The notes: generated by a model not told the origin, from the sequence alone. A DNA stretch of 24,043 nt from Pseudonocardia sp. (GCA_030147065.1 JASLAP010000411.1:1-24043); one strand, 5' to 3'; counted from the first letter of the stretch, positions 9,966 through 16,939 are shown. Made by a program: numbers and translations.

Positions 9966-10337
9966 ATGCCCACCGCCCACCGACCCTGGCGGAGCTCGAC
10001 CCACAGCGGCGGCGGACGGGCGTGCGTGGAGGTGGCCCCCGGGCCGCGCGGGGTGCTCGTGCGCGACAGCAAGGACGGCGGCCTCGGCCCGATCCTGCTG
10101 CTCGACCAGGCGGCCTGGCGGGAGTTGCTGCGCGCCGCGGTGACCCGCCGCCCGGTCACCGCCGGTGCGCTGCGGATCGCCCAGGACGTCCGCCACACCG
10201 GGCCGGCCGGCGCCGAGGTCGTCACCTTCTGGCACGTCACGGTGGCCGGGCTGACCCTGCACTTCACCGACGCCGAGTGGGTCGCCTTCGCCCTGGGCAT
10301 CCGCGAGGGCGAGTTCGAGTTCGCCCCGGTCCCGTGA
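9966..10337 (+). CDS. DUF397 domain protein
   Basis: 123 residues. The first half has the DUF397 hallmark W-R-S-S-x-H-S-x-G-G-x-x-C-V-E-V-A followed by VLVRDSK (residues about 8-38); the C-terminus has the family's closing motif FTxxEWxAFxxGxxxGEFE (about 99-117). Between them about 60 residues are inserted, so the usual 60-residue domain looks stretched or built from two incomplete copies. In actinobacteria DUF397 proteins are usually small partners of an XRE-type regulator gene next door, as in the Streptomyces bldB/abaA-type and whiJ families; no such regulator is seen here. The start is fixed by GAGGAG at 9954-9959. Function unknown. Convergent with the TfoX-like gene across a short hairpin. 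Confidence 0.75.
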   Translation: MPTAHRPWRSSTHSGGGRACVEVAPGPRGVLVRDSKDGGLGPILLLDQAAWRELLRAAVTRRPVTAGALRIAQDVRHTGPAGAEVVTFWHVTVAGLTLHFTDAEWVAFALGIREGEFEFAPVP

Positions 10338-10338
10338 G

Positions 10339-10369
10339 CGGCGTCAGGGGCCCGGCGCACTGATCGCCG
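10339..10369. terminator. Hairpin between convergent DUF397 and TfoX-like genes
   Basis: CGGCGTCAG (10339-10347) pairs with CTGATCGCCG (10360-10369) with one bulged A and a 12-base loop. It lies exactly between the two convergent stops, so it could end both transcripts. There is no T-tract. Confidence 0.4.
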
Positions 10370-10744
10370 TCAACCGCCGCCGGGAGCCTTGGAGCGGCGG
10401 GTGCCGGGCCCGCCGGCGATCCGCTCGTTGAACCCCATCGCGACGTCGATCCAGAAGCGCAGCCCGTCGTCGGTCGCGGTCAGCTCGACGGGGACGTCGA
10501 GCCAGCCCGGTCCCATGGTCCGGCCCGCGCCCATCTCGGCGATCCGGGCGCCGTGCTCGGCCACCAGGTCGGGGGACCGGCGGGGGTCGACGCGGACGAG
10601 CAGACCGCCACCTCGGCGGACGTTGACGATCATCTTGTCGTTCACCATGAACGACAGGCCGCCGAACATCGACACCTCGCGGGTCGACGGTTCGGCGGCG
10701 AGCAGCGCGCGGATGCGCTCGGCGGTCGGCCCGTCCTCGGCCAC
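10370..10744 (-). CDS. TfoX/Sxy N-terminal domain protein
   Basis: 124 residues. It matches the TfoX N-terminal domain: RIRALLAAEPSTREVSMFGG (about 10-29), LSFMVNDKMIVNV and LLVRVDP strands, then MGPGWLDV and a C-terminal helix region. In Proteobacteria TfoX/Sxy proteins act in competence; in actinobacteria this stand-alone domain is common and its role is unknown. A basic, Gly-rich tail (GGPGTRRSKAPGGG) may touch nucleic acid, which is speculation. GTG 10744 lies 2 nt after the pncA stop, so it is the third gene of a pncB-pncA-tfoX-like operon and probably translated by re-initiation. The longer upstream in-frame extension would overlap pncA and is rejected. Confidence 0.8.
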   Translation of the reverse strand: MAEDGPTAERIRALLAAEPSTREVSMFGGLSFMVNDKMIVNVRRGGGLLVRVDPRRSPDLVAEHGARIAEMGAGRTMGPGWLDVPVELTATDDGLRFWIDVAMGFNERIAGGPGTRRSKAPGGG

Positions 10745-10746
10745 GC

Positions 10747-11313
10747 TCAGTCCCCCTCGGCGAGGGTGACGCCGGCGGCGCGCAGGTCGGTCAGGGCGCG
10801 CTCGGTGGTCTCCGGGGCCACGCCCGCGCACAGGTCCAGCACGACGGTGGTGGCGAAGCCGGCGGTCGCGGCGTCCAGGGCGGTCGCCCGGACGCAGTGG
10901 TCGGTGGCCAGGCCGACGATGTCCACGGAGTCGACGTCGTGGGCGCGCAGCCAGTCGGCCAGCGGCGTCCCGCCGGGCTCGGTGCCCTGGAACCCGGAGT
11001 AGGCCGGCTCGTGGGCGCCCTTCTCGAACACCGCCTCGATCCGGGCCACGTCCAGGGCCGGGTGGAAGGACGCCCCCGGGGTCTCCCAGCGGCAGTGCGG
11101 CGGCCAGGAGTCGACGAAGTCCGGGGTGTCGGAGAAGTGCGGGCCCGGGTCGATGTGGTGGTCGCGGGTGGCCACCACCCGGTCCCACCCGTCGTCCCCG
11201 GCCCGCAGCCTGGCCGAGATCGCCCCGGCCACCGCGGCGCCGCCGGTCACCGGCAGCGAGCCGCCCTCGCAGAAGTCGTTCTGCACGTCGACGACGATCA
11301 GTGCGCGGGTCAT
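10747..11313 (-). CDS. pncA: Nicotinamidase (isochorismatase family)
   Basis: 188 residues, the length of mycobacterial PncA (186). It converts nicotinamide to nicotinate in NAD salvage, and in mycobacteria the enzyme also activates pyrazinamide. Visible are the catalytic Asp in ALIVVDVQNDFCEGG (D near 8-10), the metal-site segment with Asp and His residues in DHHIDPGPHF, the catalytic Lys in FEKGAHEPAYSGF, and the nucleophilic Cys in GLATDHCVRATA. ATG 11313 overlaps the pncB stop by 4 bp (ATGA); an upstream in-frame ATG at 11379 would lie inside pncB and add 22 residues foreign to the family. Placement directly after pncB gives a two-step nicotinamide to nicotinate mononucleotide operon. Confidence 0.95.
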   Translation of the reverse strand: MTRALIVVDVQNDFCEGGSLPVTGGAAVAGAISARLRAGDDGWDRVVATRDHHIDPGPHFSDTPDFVDSWPPHCRWETPGASFHPALDVARIEAVFEKGAHEPAYSGFQGTEPGGTPLADWLRAHDVDSVDIVGLATDHCVRATALDAATAGFATTVVLDLCAGVAPETTERALTDLRAAGVTLAEGD

Positions 11314-12617
11314 CTCGGCATCCCTTCGAACACGGTGGGCAGTGCGGGCTCGCCCCGGGACAGCTTCAGGCCCTCCCACGGCACCGCCACGAGCGCGGCG
11401 CGCAGCCGCTCCCGGGACTGCTCCAGGGTCTCCAGACCGGGCACCGGTTCGCCACCGCGCATCAGCGGAACCGGCATCACCCGGTCGTGCGGGCCCATCT
11501 CGGGCTGCACGGCCGCGGGGTGCACGACCTCCTCGATCGCCGTCCCGGTCGGCTTGAACCGGCGCACCGCGGACTTGCGCCCGCCGCGCGACTCCTTGGA
11601 CGCGCTCCGCTTGGCCACCGGCCGCCCGTCCACCTCGACCAGCTTGTAGACCATCCCGGCGGTCGGCGCCCCGGAGCCGGTGACCACCGAGGTGCCCACG
11701 CCGTAGGAGTCGACCGGTTCGGCGCGCAGCGACGCGATGGCGTACTCGTCGAGGTCGCCGGACAGCACGATCCGGGTCTTCGTCGCGCCCAGCGCGTCGA
11801 GCTGCTCGCGGGCCTGGCGGGCCAGCTCGCCGAGGTCGCCGGAGTCGATCCGGATCGCGCCCAGGTCCGGGCCGGCGGCCTGCACGGCCAGCTCCACGCC
11901 GCGGCGGATGTCGTAGGTGTCGACCAGCAGGGTGGTCTCCGGGCCCAGCGCGGCGACCTGGCTGCCGAACGCGCTCAGCTCGTCGTCGTGCAGCAGCACC
12001 CAGGCGTGCGCGGCGGTGCCCGCGGTCGGGATGCCGTGCCGGCGCTCGGCCTCGAGGTTCGACGTGGCCGCGAACCCGGCCAGGTACGCGGCCCGGGCGG
12101 CGGCCACCGCGGCCGCCTCGTGGGTGCGCCGCGACCCCATCTCGATCAGCGGCCGGCCGGCCGCCGCGGTCACCATCCGGGCGGCCGCCGAGGCCACCGC
12201 GCTGTCGTGGTTGAGGATCGACAGGCTCAGCGTCTCCAGCACCACGGCGTCGACGAAGGTGCCGCGGACACCGAGGATCGGCGAACCCGGGAAGTAGAGC
12301 TCGCCCTCCGGGTAGCCGTCCACGTCGCCGGAGAACCGGTAGTCCGCCAGCCAGTCCAGGGTGGCCGCGTCCACCACGTCGGCCAGCGCGGCCAGCTCCT
12401 CGGAGCCGAACCGGAACCGGCCGATCGACTCGATCAGCCGCGCGGTGCCGGCGACCACGCCGTAGCGGCGCCCCTCGGGCAACCTCCGGGCGAACAGCTC
12501 GAACACGCAGTGCCGATCCGCGGTGCCGTCGGCGAGCGCCGCGGCCAGCATCGTCAGCTCGTAGCGGTCGGTCAGCAGAGCCGTGCTGACGCCGGCGGTG
12601 GACGGGCTCCCGGTCAT
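11310..12617 (-). CDS. pncB: Nicotinate phosphoribosyltransferase
   Basis: 435 residues. It joins nicotinate and PRPP to give nicotinate mononucleotide (Preiss-Handler pathway). The N-terminus LLTDRYELTM (about 14-23) is diagnostic; further landmarks are the phosphate-binding region FPGSPILGVRG, EMGSRRTHEAAA, a DTYD loop and IRIDSGDLGELA, and GVGTSVVTG near the active site. ATG 12617 gives the family N-terminus; the frame extends 109 codons further upstream without homology. A TAGGCT hexamer (12626-12631) lies 9 nt upstream. It is divergent from clpS with only 66 bp between starts, as I recall for Rv1330c/Rv1331. Confidence 0.95.
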   Translation of the reverse strand: MTGSPSTAGVSTALLTDRYELTMLAAALADGTADRHCVFELFARRLPEGRRYGVVAGTARLIESIGRFRFGSEELAALADVVDAATLDWLADYRFSGDVDGYPEGELYFPGSPILGVRGTFVDAVVLETLSLSILNHDSAVASAAARMVTAAAGRPLIEMGSRRTHEAAAVAAARAAYLAGFAATSNLEAERRHGIPTAGTAAHAWVLLHDDELSAFGSQVAALGPETTLLVDTYDIRRGVELAVQAAGPDLGAIRIDSGDLGELARQAREQLDALGATKTRIVLSGDLDEYAIASLRAEPVDSYGVGTSVVTGSGAPTAGMVYKLVEVDGRPVAKRSASKESRGGRKSAVRRFKPTGTAIEEVVHPAAVQPEMGPHDRVMPVPLMRGGEPVPGLETLEQSRERLRAALVAVPWEGLKLSRGEPALPTVFEGMPR

Positions 12618-12625
12618 GGGAGCCG

Positions 12626-12631
12626 AGCCTA
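12626..12631 (-). promoter_or_regulatory. -10-like TAGGCT upstream of pncB
   Basis: TAGGCT on the minus strand ends 9 nt before the ATG at 12617, implying a leaderless or nearly leaderless pncB-pncA-tfoX-like transcript. It faces the clpS promoter region. Confidence 0.4.
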
Positions 12632-12663
12632 GAAGAGGCCGGGTCCCGTGCAGGTCCGGCGTA

Positions 12664-12675
12664 CCGGGTGTCACC
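12664..12675 (+). promoter_or_regulatory. CCGGGTGTCACC motif before clpS
   Basis: This 12-mer is identical to 8787-8798, the left arm region of the inverted repeat before the thioesterase gene. It ends 9 nt before the clpS ATG. It also contains CACCAT (12672-12677, extending 2 nt beyond), a weak -10-like hexamer 7 nt from the ATG. Confidence 0.35.
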
Positions 12676-12683
12676 ATGGACCC

Positions 12684-12980
12684 ATGACCGTGCCGCAGTC
12701 GACTCCCACCACCGTGGTGGAACCGGACGTGGACCAGGCCGGCTCCGCCGACGTGCCGTGGCAGGCGATCGTCTGGAACGACCCCGTCAACCTGATGTCC
12801 TACGTCACCTACGTGCTGCAGAAGATCTTCGGCTATCCGGAGCCCAAGGCCACCGCGCTGATGCTCGACGTGCACCACAAGGGCAAGGCGGCGGTGTCGG
12901 CCGGGGACAAGGACAAGATCGAGGGCGACGTCGCCAAGCTCCACGCGGCCGGCCTGTGGGCCACGATGCAGAAGGTCTGA
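12684..12980 (+). CDS. clpS: ATP-dependent Clp protease adaptor ClpS
   Basis: 98 residues, typical for ClpS. It binds proteins with destabilising N-terminal residues and delivers them to the Clp unfoldase. The ligand pocket pattern is present: WNDPVNLMSYVTYVLQKIF (about 33-51; Asn and Asp contact the substrate amino group) and LDVHHKGKA (about 62-70; the His of the pocket). A disordered Thr/Val/Pro-rich tail of about 25 residues precedes the domain, matching the mobile tail that enters the Clp pore. ATG 12684 is preferred over a GTG at 12648, which would add 12 odd residues. First gene of a unit with the DUF2017 gene 11 bp downstream. Confidence 0.95.
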   Translation: MTVPQSTPTTVVEPDVDQAGSADVPWQAIVWNDPVNLMSYVTYVLQKIFGYPEPKATALMLDVHHKGKAAVSAGDKDKIEGDVAKLHAAGLWATMQKV

Positions 12981-12991
12981 GCGGGCACCGG

Positions 12992-13543
12992 ATGAACGGC
13001 TGGAAGCGTGCGGGCCGCGGGGCGAAGGTCCGGCTGGTGGCCTCGCTGGAGGCGCAGGAGGCCGCCGTGCTGCGCGGCCTGGTCGGCGAGGTCCGGCGGA
13101 TGCTCGCCGGGCGCGCCGAGGAGAACCCGGCCGACGAGCTGGCCGCGCTGACCGGCATGCGCACCGGCCCGTCCAGCCGCCCGGACGACCAGGTGCTGGC
13201 CCGGCTGCTGCCCGACTTCAGCACCGACGACCCGGACCTGTCGGCGGGCATGCGCTCGCTGCACGAGCCGGAGCTGATCGACGCCAAGGACGCCGCCGCG
13301 CAGGTCGTGGAGGACACGCTGCCCGAGGCGGGCGGGCGCATCGAGCTCACCCCCGCCCAGGCCGACGCCTGGCTGGCCTCGCTGAACGACGTCCGGCTGG
13401 CCCTGGGCACCGCGCTGGACGTCAGCGAGGACCTGCCCGACGAGCTGCCCCCGGACGACCCGCGCACCGCCCACCTGGGCGTCTACCAGTGGCTGACGTT
13501 CGTCCAGGACGCCCTGGTGCAGGCCAGGATGCAGGTGCGGTGA
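12992..13543 (+). CDS. DUF2017 family protein
   Basis: 183 residues. The layout EAAVLRGLVGEVRRML (about 22-37), LLPDF...D (about 69-85), then LTPAQADAWLASLNDVRLALG (about 124-144) and YQWLTFVQDALV near the C-terminus is that of the DUF2017 proteins regularly found next to clpS in actinobacteria (M. tuberculosis Rv1332 from memory). It is all-helical, acidic and without a signal peptide, so cytoplasmic. Its constant pairing with clpS suggests a part in Clp-dependent proteolysis, but this is inference. It starts at ATG 12992, 11 bp after clpS, and its stop overlaps the next gene by 4 bp. Confidence 0.8.
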   Translation: MNGWKRAGRGAKVRLVASLEAQEAAVLRGLVGEVRRMLAGRAEENPADELAALTGMRTGPSSRPDDQVLARLLPDFSTDDPDLSAGMRSLHEPELIDAKDAAAQVVEDTLPEAGGRIELTPAQADAWLASLNDVRLALGTALDVSEDLPDELPPDDPRTAHLGVYQWLTFVQDALVQARMQVR

Positions 13544-14409
13544 CCGGTCCCGGGCTGCCGGGGCTGCTGCGCGCGCTGGACCCGCAGCTGCGACCCGGGG
13601 TGTTCGTGTTCGCCTCCGTCCCGCCCGGCGCGGTGCTGGACGTCGACCCGGTCGCCACGATGGCCGAGGACGAGGGGCGCACGGTGGTGCTGCCCGAGGC
13701 CGAGGCCGAGCGGCTCGGGCTGCCCGCGGAGTACCGCTGCGCGTGGATCACGCTGCGGGTGGCGTCGTCGTTGTCGGCGGTCGGGCTGCTGGCCCGGGTG
13801 ACCGCGGCACTGGCCGGGCGCGGGATCAGCGTCAACCCGGTCGCCGGGTTCCACCACGACCACCTGTTCGTGCCGCACGACCGGGCCGCCGACGCCCTCG
13901 ACGCCCTCGCCGGTCTGCAGGCCCGCGCGACGCGCGCGCCGGTGGTGGTCGGCGACCACGAGATCGACGACGACCCGGCCCGGATCGACCGCGAGGTGGT
14001 CTGGCGCTACCTGTCCACCGAGGCCTACTGGGGCCGCTGGCGCACCCGCGCCGAGGTCGAGGCCCAGCTCGACGACGCGTTCCTGGTCCTGGGCGCCTAC
14101 CACCGCGGCACCGGGGAGATGGTCGGCTTCGCCCGCGGCACCGGCGACGGGCTGGCGTTCGGCTACCTCGCCGACGTGTTCGTACTGGCCTCCGCGCGGG
14201 GTGCCGGGCTGGGCAGGGCAATGGTCGCCGCGGTCGTCGAGCGCGACCCGCGGATCCGCTGGGTGCTGTTCACCGCCGACGCCCACGAGCTGTACCGGCC
14301 GTTCGGGTTCGCCGAGCCGGACGCCACCTGCCTGGTCCGCCCGGCGGCCGTGCCCACCCCGGGTGTGAGGCCGCCCGCAGGCGTGCCAGGTCCGGCCGTC
14401 GGCCCGTAG
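13540..14409 (+). CDS. ACT_3 domain - GNAT acetyltransferase fusion
   Basis: 289 residues in two parts. Residues about 1-125 match the ACT_3/DUF2241 domain: LLRALDPQLRPGVFVFASV, EDEGRTVVLPEAEA, AWITLRVASSLSAVGL and HHDHLFVPHDRAADAL. Residues about 140-270 form a GNAT fold: acetyl-CoA loop ARGAGLGRAMV (in motif A, LADVFVLASARG) and the closing strand-turn HELYRPFGF with the usual Tyr. The tail (about 270-289) is Pro-rich. ACT_3 proteins are normally free-standing; joined to GNAT, the ACT part could bind an amino acid that controls acetylation, which is inference. GTG 13540 overlaps the DUF2017 stop by 4 bp. In the mycobacterial block I recall a P1-family peptidase (Rv1333) at this position, so this slot is variable. 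Confidence 0.82.
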   Translation: MTGPGLPGLLRALDPQLRPGVFVFASVPPGAVLDVDPVATMAEDEGRTVVLPEAEAERLGLPAEYRCAWITLRVASSLSAVGLLARVTAALAGRGISVNPVAGFHHDHLFVPHDRAADALDALAGLQARATRAPVVVGDHEIDDDPARIDREVVWRYLSTEAYWGRWRTRAEVEAQLDDAFLVLGAYHRGTGEMVGFARGTGDGLAFGYLADVFVLASARGAGLGRAMVAAVVERDPRIRWVLFTADAHELYRPFGFAEPDATCLVRPAAVPTPGVRPPAGVPGPAVGP

Positions 14410-14412
14410 GCT
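14407..14412 (+). promoter_or_regulatory. -10 TAGGCT, leaderless start of mec
   Basis: TAGGCT ends 7 nt before GTG 14419. GTGCCA (14383-14388) with an 18-bp spacer is a possible -35. The first three bases are also the TAG stop of the ACT_3-GNAT gene, so the mec promoter is set into the upstream gene's end. Confidence 0.5.
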
Positions 14413-14418
14413 GGAGCC

Positions 14419-14874
14419 GTGCTGGTGATCCGAGCTGATCTCGTGGACGAGATCGTCGCGCACGCCCGCCGGGACCACCCGGACGAGGCCTGCGGCGTGG
14501 TCGCCGGCCCGGAGGGGTCCGACCGCCCGGAGCGGTTCATCCCGATGGTCAACGCCGCCCGCTCGCCGACGTTCTACGAGTTCGACTCCGGCGACCTGCT
14601 GCGGCTCTACCGCGACATGGACTCCCGCGACGAGGTGCCCGTGGTGATCTACCACTCGCACACCGCGACCGAGGCCCGCCCGTCGCGCACCGACATCTCC
14701 TACGCCTCCGAGCCCGAGGCGCACTACGTGCTGGTCTCCACCCGGGAGCCGGACACCCACGAGTTCCGGTCGTTCCGCATCGTGGACGGTGTGGTGACCG
14801 AGGAAGACGTCGAGGTCGTGGAGAGTTACATGTTCGCGCACACCGGCGCGGACGACGTGCCCGACCACGACTGA
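14419..14874 (+). CDS. mec: Mec, JAMM/M67 zinc metalloprotease of the CysO pathway
   Basis: 151 residues. A JAMM isopeptidase: catalytic Glu in DEACGVV (about 22-28) and zinc motif H-S-H-x10-D in YHSHTATEARPSRTD (about 77-91). In M. tuberculosis Mec releases cysteine from the CysO-cysteine adduct made by CysM. Placement directly upstream of cysO and cysM supports the same role. GTG 14419 follows TAGGCT by 7 nt and has no ribosome site. The C-terminus is acidic (ADDVPDHD). Confidence 0.92.
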   Translation: MLVIRADLVDEIVAHARRDHPDEACGVVAGPEGSDRPERFIPMVNAARSPTFYEFDSGDLLRLYRDMDSRDEVPVVIYHSHTATEARPSRTDISYASEPEAHYVLVSTREPDTHEFRSFRIVDGVVTEEDVEVVESYMFAHTGADDVPDHD

Positions 14875-14930
14875 CGGCGCGCTCGGCACCGCCCTCCGCA
14901 CCGACCGACCGATTCCACTGGAGCACCCGC

Positions 14931-15203
14931 ATGGCCGTGACCGTGTCCATCCCCACCATCCTGCGCACCCACACCGGCGGCGAGAAGTCCGTCGAGGCCA
15001 AGGGCGCCACCGTCGGCGAGGTGATCGACGACCTGGAGTCCCGGCACCCCGGCATCGCCGGCCGGCTGATCACCAACGGGTCGCTGCACCGGTTCGTCAA
15101 CATCTACGTCGACGACGAGGACGTGCGGTTCTCCGGCGGGCTGGACGCGCCGGTCGGCGAGAACTCCACGATCACCGTCCTGCCCGCGGTCGCCGGCGGC
15201 TGA
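14931..15203 (+). CDS. cysO: CysO, ubiquitin-like sulfur carrier (MoaD/ThiS family)
   Basis: 90 residues, a small beta-grasp protein beginning AVTVSIPTILRTHTGGEKSV, with LIxNGSLHRFVNIYVDDEDVRF in the middle and ending VLPAVAGG. The exposed C-terminal Gly-Gly is the residue pair that is adenylated and converted to a thiocarboxylate, which then gives its sulfur to CysM. The activating enzyme (MoeZ in mycobacteria) is not in the window. ATG 14931 has TGGAG (14919-14923) upstream. 56 bp separate it from mec and 38 bp from cysM. Confidence 0.93.
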   Translation: MAVTVSIPTILRTHTGGEKSVEAKGATVGEVIDDLESRHPGIAGRLITNGSLHRFVNIYVDDEDVRFSGGLDAPVGENSTITVLPAVAGG

Positions 15204-15241
15204 GGCCGGCACACCCCAGGACCACCGACCGGGAGGTACCC

Positions 15242-16192
15242 GTGGCCCGGTACGACTCGCTGCTGCAGGCCGTCGGCGACACGCCGCTGGTCGGCCTGCC
15301 GTCGTTGTCGCCCGCCGAGGGCGTGCGGCTGTGGGCGAAGCTGGAGGACCGCAACCCGACCGGCTCCATCAAGGACCGGCCGGCCCTGGCCATGATCGAG
15401 AAGGCCGAGGCCGACGGGCTGCTCACCCCCGGCTGCACGGTGCTGGAGCCCACCTCGGGCAACACCGGCATCTCGCTGGCCATGGCCTGCAAGCTCAAGG
15501 GCTACCGGCTGATCTGCGTGATGCCGGAGAACACCTCGGTGGAGCGCCGCCAGCTGCTGGAGATGTACGGCGCGGAGATCATCTCCTCGCCGGCCGCCGG
15601 TGGGTCGAACCAGGCCGTGGCGATGGCCAAGAAGCTGGCCGCCGACAACCCCGACTGGGTGATGCTCTACCAGTACGGCAACCCGGCCAACGCCGACGCG
15701 CACTACCGCACCACCGGCCCGGAGATCCTGCGCGACCTGCCCACGATCACCCACTTCGTGGCCGGCCTGGGCACCACCGGCACCCTCGTCGGCACCGGGC
15801 GCTACCTGCGCGAGCACAAGCCGGAGGTGCAGATCGTGGCGGCCGAGCCGCGCTACGGCGAGCTGGTCTACGGACTGCGCAACCTCGACGAGGGCTTCGT
15901 GCCCGAGCTGTACGACCCCGAGGTGCTCACCGCGCGGTACTCGGTCGGCTCCCGCGACGCGCTGCGCCGCACCCGCCAGCTGGTCGAGCAGGAGGGCATC
16001 TTCGCCGGGATCTCCACCGGCGGCATCCTGCACGCCGCGCTGGCTGTGGCGGAGAAGGCGGCCGGCGCCGGGGAGTCCGCCGACATCGTGCTGGTGGTCT
16101 GCGACGGCGGCTGGAAGTACCTGTCCACCGGCGCCTACAGCGGCGAGCTGGACGACGCCGCCGACGGCATCGAGGGCCACCTCTGGGCCTGA
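15242..16192 (+). CDS. cysM: O-phosphoserine-dependent cysteine synthase CysM
   Basis: 316 residues, same size as M. tuberculosis CysM (323). A PLP enzyme that joins O-phosphoserine with the CysO thiocarboxylate to give CysO-cysteine. The PLP lysine is in NPTGSIKDRPA (about 38-48), the substrate loop is TSGNTGIS, and the phosphate-binding loop is GLGTTGTLVGTG (about 177-188). An Arg in AEPRYGELVYGLRNL lies in the region where the mycobacterial enzyme uses Arg220 to select phosphoserine over acetylserine. The C-terminus EGHLWA resembles the mobile lid of that enzyme. GTG 15242 has GGGAGG (15230-15235) upstream. Last gene before the 96-bp palindrome. Confidence 0.94.
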   Translation: MARYDSLLQAVGDTPLVGLPSLSPAEGVRLWAKLEDRNPTGSIKDRPALAMIEKAEADGLLTPGCTVLEPTSGNTGISLAMACKLKGYRLICVMPENTSVERRQLLEMYGAEIISSPAAGGSNQAVAMAKKLAADNPDWVMLYQYGNPANADAHYRTTGPEILRDLPTITHFVAGLGTTGTLVGTGRYLREHKPEVQIVAAEPRYGELVYGLRNLDEGFVPELYDPEVLTARYSVGSRDALRRTRQLVEQEGIFAGISTGGILHAALAVAEKAAGAGESADIVLVVCDGGWKYLSTGAYSGELDDAADGIEGHLWA

Positions 16193-16202
16193 GCCGGCCC
16201 AT

Positions 16203-16298
16203 CCCCACCGCTGCCGCCTCGAGAACGACGTCATGGGATCAACTTCGGCCTTGAGGCCAAGTTGATCCCACAACGTCGTTCTCGACGGGGCGGTGGGG
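16203..16298. repeat. 96-bp imperfect palindrome between cysM and rhomboid gene
   Basis: Inner arms 16219-16250 and 16255-16285 are complementary over about 31 bases with two mismatches and one bulge, around a TTGA loop. Outer arms CCCCACCGC (16203-16211) and GCGGTGGGG (16290-16298) also pair, separated from the inner stem by a small asymmetric internal loop. It begins 10 nt after the cysM stop and ends just before the rhomboid -10 hexamer. It can act as a terminator for cysM; its length and lower GC inside the arms suggest a dispersed hairpin (REP/MITE-like) element. Confidence 0.7.
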
Positions 16299-16305
16299 GA
16301 GTGCG

Positions 16306-16311
16306 TACCGT
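16306..16311 (+). promoter_or_regulatory. -10 TACCGT, leaderless start of rhomboid gene
   Basis: TACCGT ends 8 nt before ATG 16319. It removes the in-frame GTG at 16310 and TTG at 16262 from consideration, since these would lie in the promoter or the palindrome. Confidence 0.45.
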
Positions 16312-16318
16312 GGATTAC

Positions 16319-16939
16319 ATGGTTGCGCCCGCCCCTCGCCGGTCCCTCGCCCGCGTGTTCCCGGCGCAGCCGGTCGCGGCGGTGCTCACGATGCTGGTCT
16401 TCACCGGCGTGTTGTACGTGAGCGAGGCGATCGACCAGGTCATCCCGCTCAACCTGGACAACGAGGGCATCCGCCCCTGGTCGCTGGACGGGCTGGTGGG
16501 CATCCTGTGGGCCCCGCTGCTGCACGGCGGGTGGGGACACCTGATCGCCAACACGATCCCGTTCCTGGTCCTCGGGTTCCTCGCCATGGCCGGCGGCATC
16601 CGCCAGTTCGTCGTGGTGACCGCCCTGATCTGGCTGCTCGGCGGGCTGGGCGTGTGGCTGGCGGGCGGCCTGGGCATGGTGCACATCGGCGCGTCCGGGC
16701 TGATCTTCGGGTGGCTCGGGTTCCTGCTGGCCCGGGGCTTCTTCGCGCGCAGCGGCCGGCAGATCCTGCTGGCCGTGGTGCTGTTCTTCTTCTGGGGCGG
16801 CCTGCTGTGGGGCGTGCTGCCCCTGCAGTCCGGGGTGTCCTGGCAGGGGCACCTGTTCGGGGCGCTGGCCGGGGTCCTGGCGGCGTGGCTGGTGGCCGGT
16901 GCCGACCGCAGGCGTACCACGGACCCGCTCGCCGGCTGA
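16319..16939 (+). CDS. Rhomboid family intramembrane serine protease
   Basis: 206 residues, six to seven hydrophobic segments. A membrane protease that cuts substrates within the bilayer. The catalytic Ser is in HIGASGLIFGW (about 121-131, GxSG motif) and the catalytic His in WQGHLFGALAGV (about 177-188). The HGGWGHLIANTIPF loop (about 63-76) carries the His and Asn that stabilise the transition state. An Arg-rich tail (DRRRTTDPLAG) ends the protein. It is the counterpart of the rhomboid gene between cysM and murI in mycobacteria (Rv1337 from memory). Its substrate is unknown. Confidence 0.92.
   Translation: MVAPAPRRSLARVFPAQPVAAVLTMLVFTGVLYVSEAIDQVIPLNLDNEGIRPWSLDGLVGILWAPLLHGGWGHLIANTIPFLVLGFLAMAGGIRQFVVVTALIWLLGGLGVWLAGGLGMVHIGASGLIFGWLGFLLARGFFARSGRQILLAVVLFFFWGGLLWGVLPLQSGVSWQGHLFGALAGVLAAWLVAGADRRRTTDPLAG

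Noticed and set aside
12648..12683. GTG 12648 as clpS start
   Set aside because: It adds 12 Arg/His/Cys residues unlike any ClpS; ATG 12684 gives the usual N-terminal tail.
16262..16318. Earlier TTG (16262) and GTG (16301, 16310) starts for the rhomboid gene
   Set aside because: They fall inside the palindrome or the -10 hexamer; ATG 16319 has the 8-nt spacing and gives a normal N-terminus.
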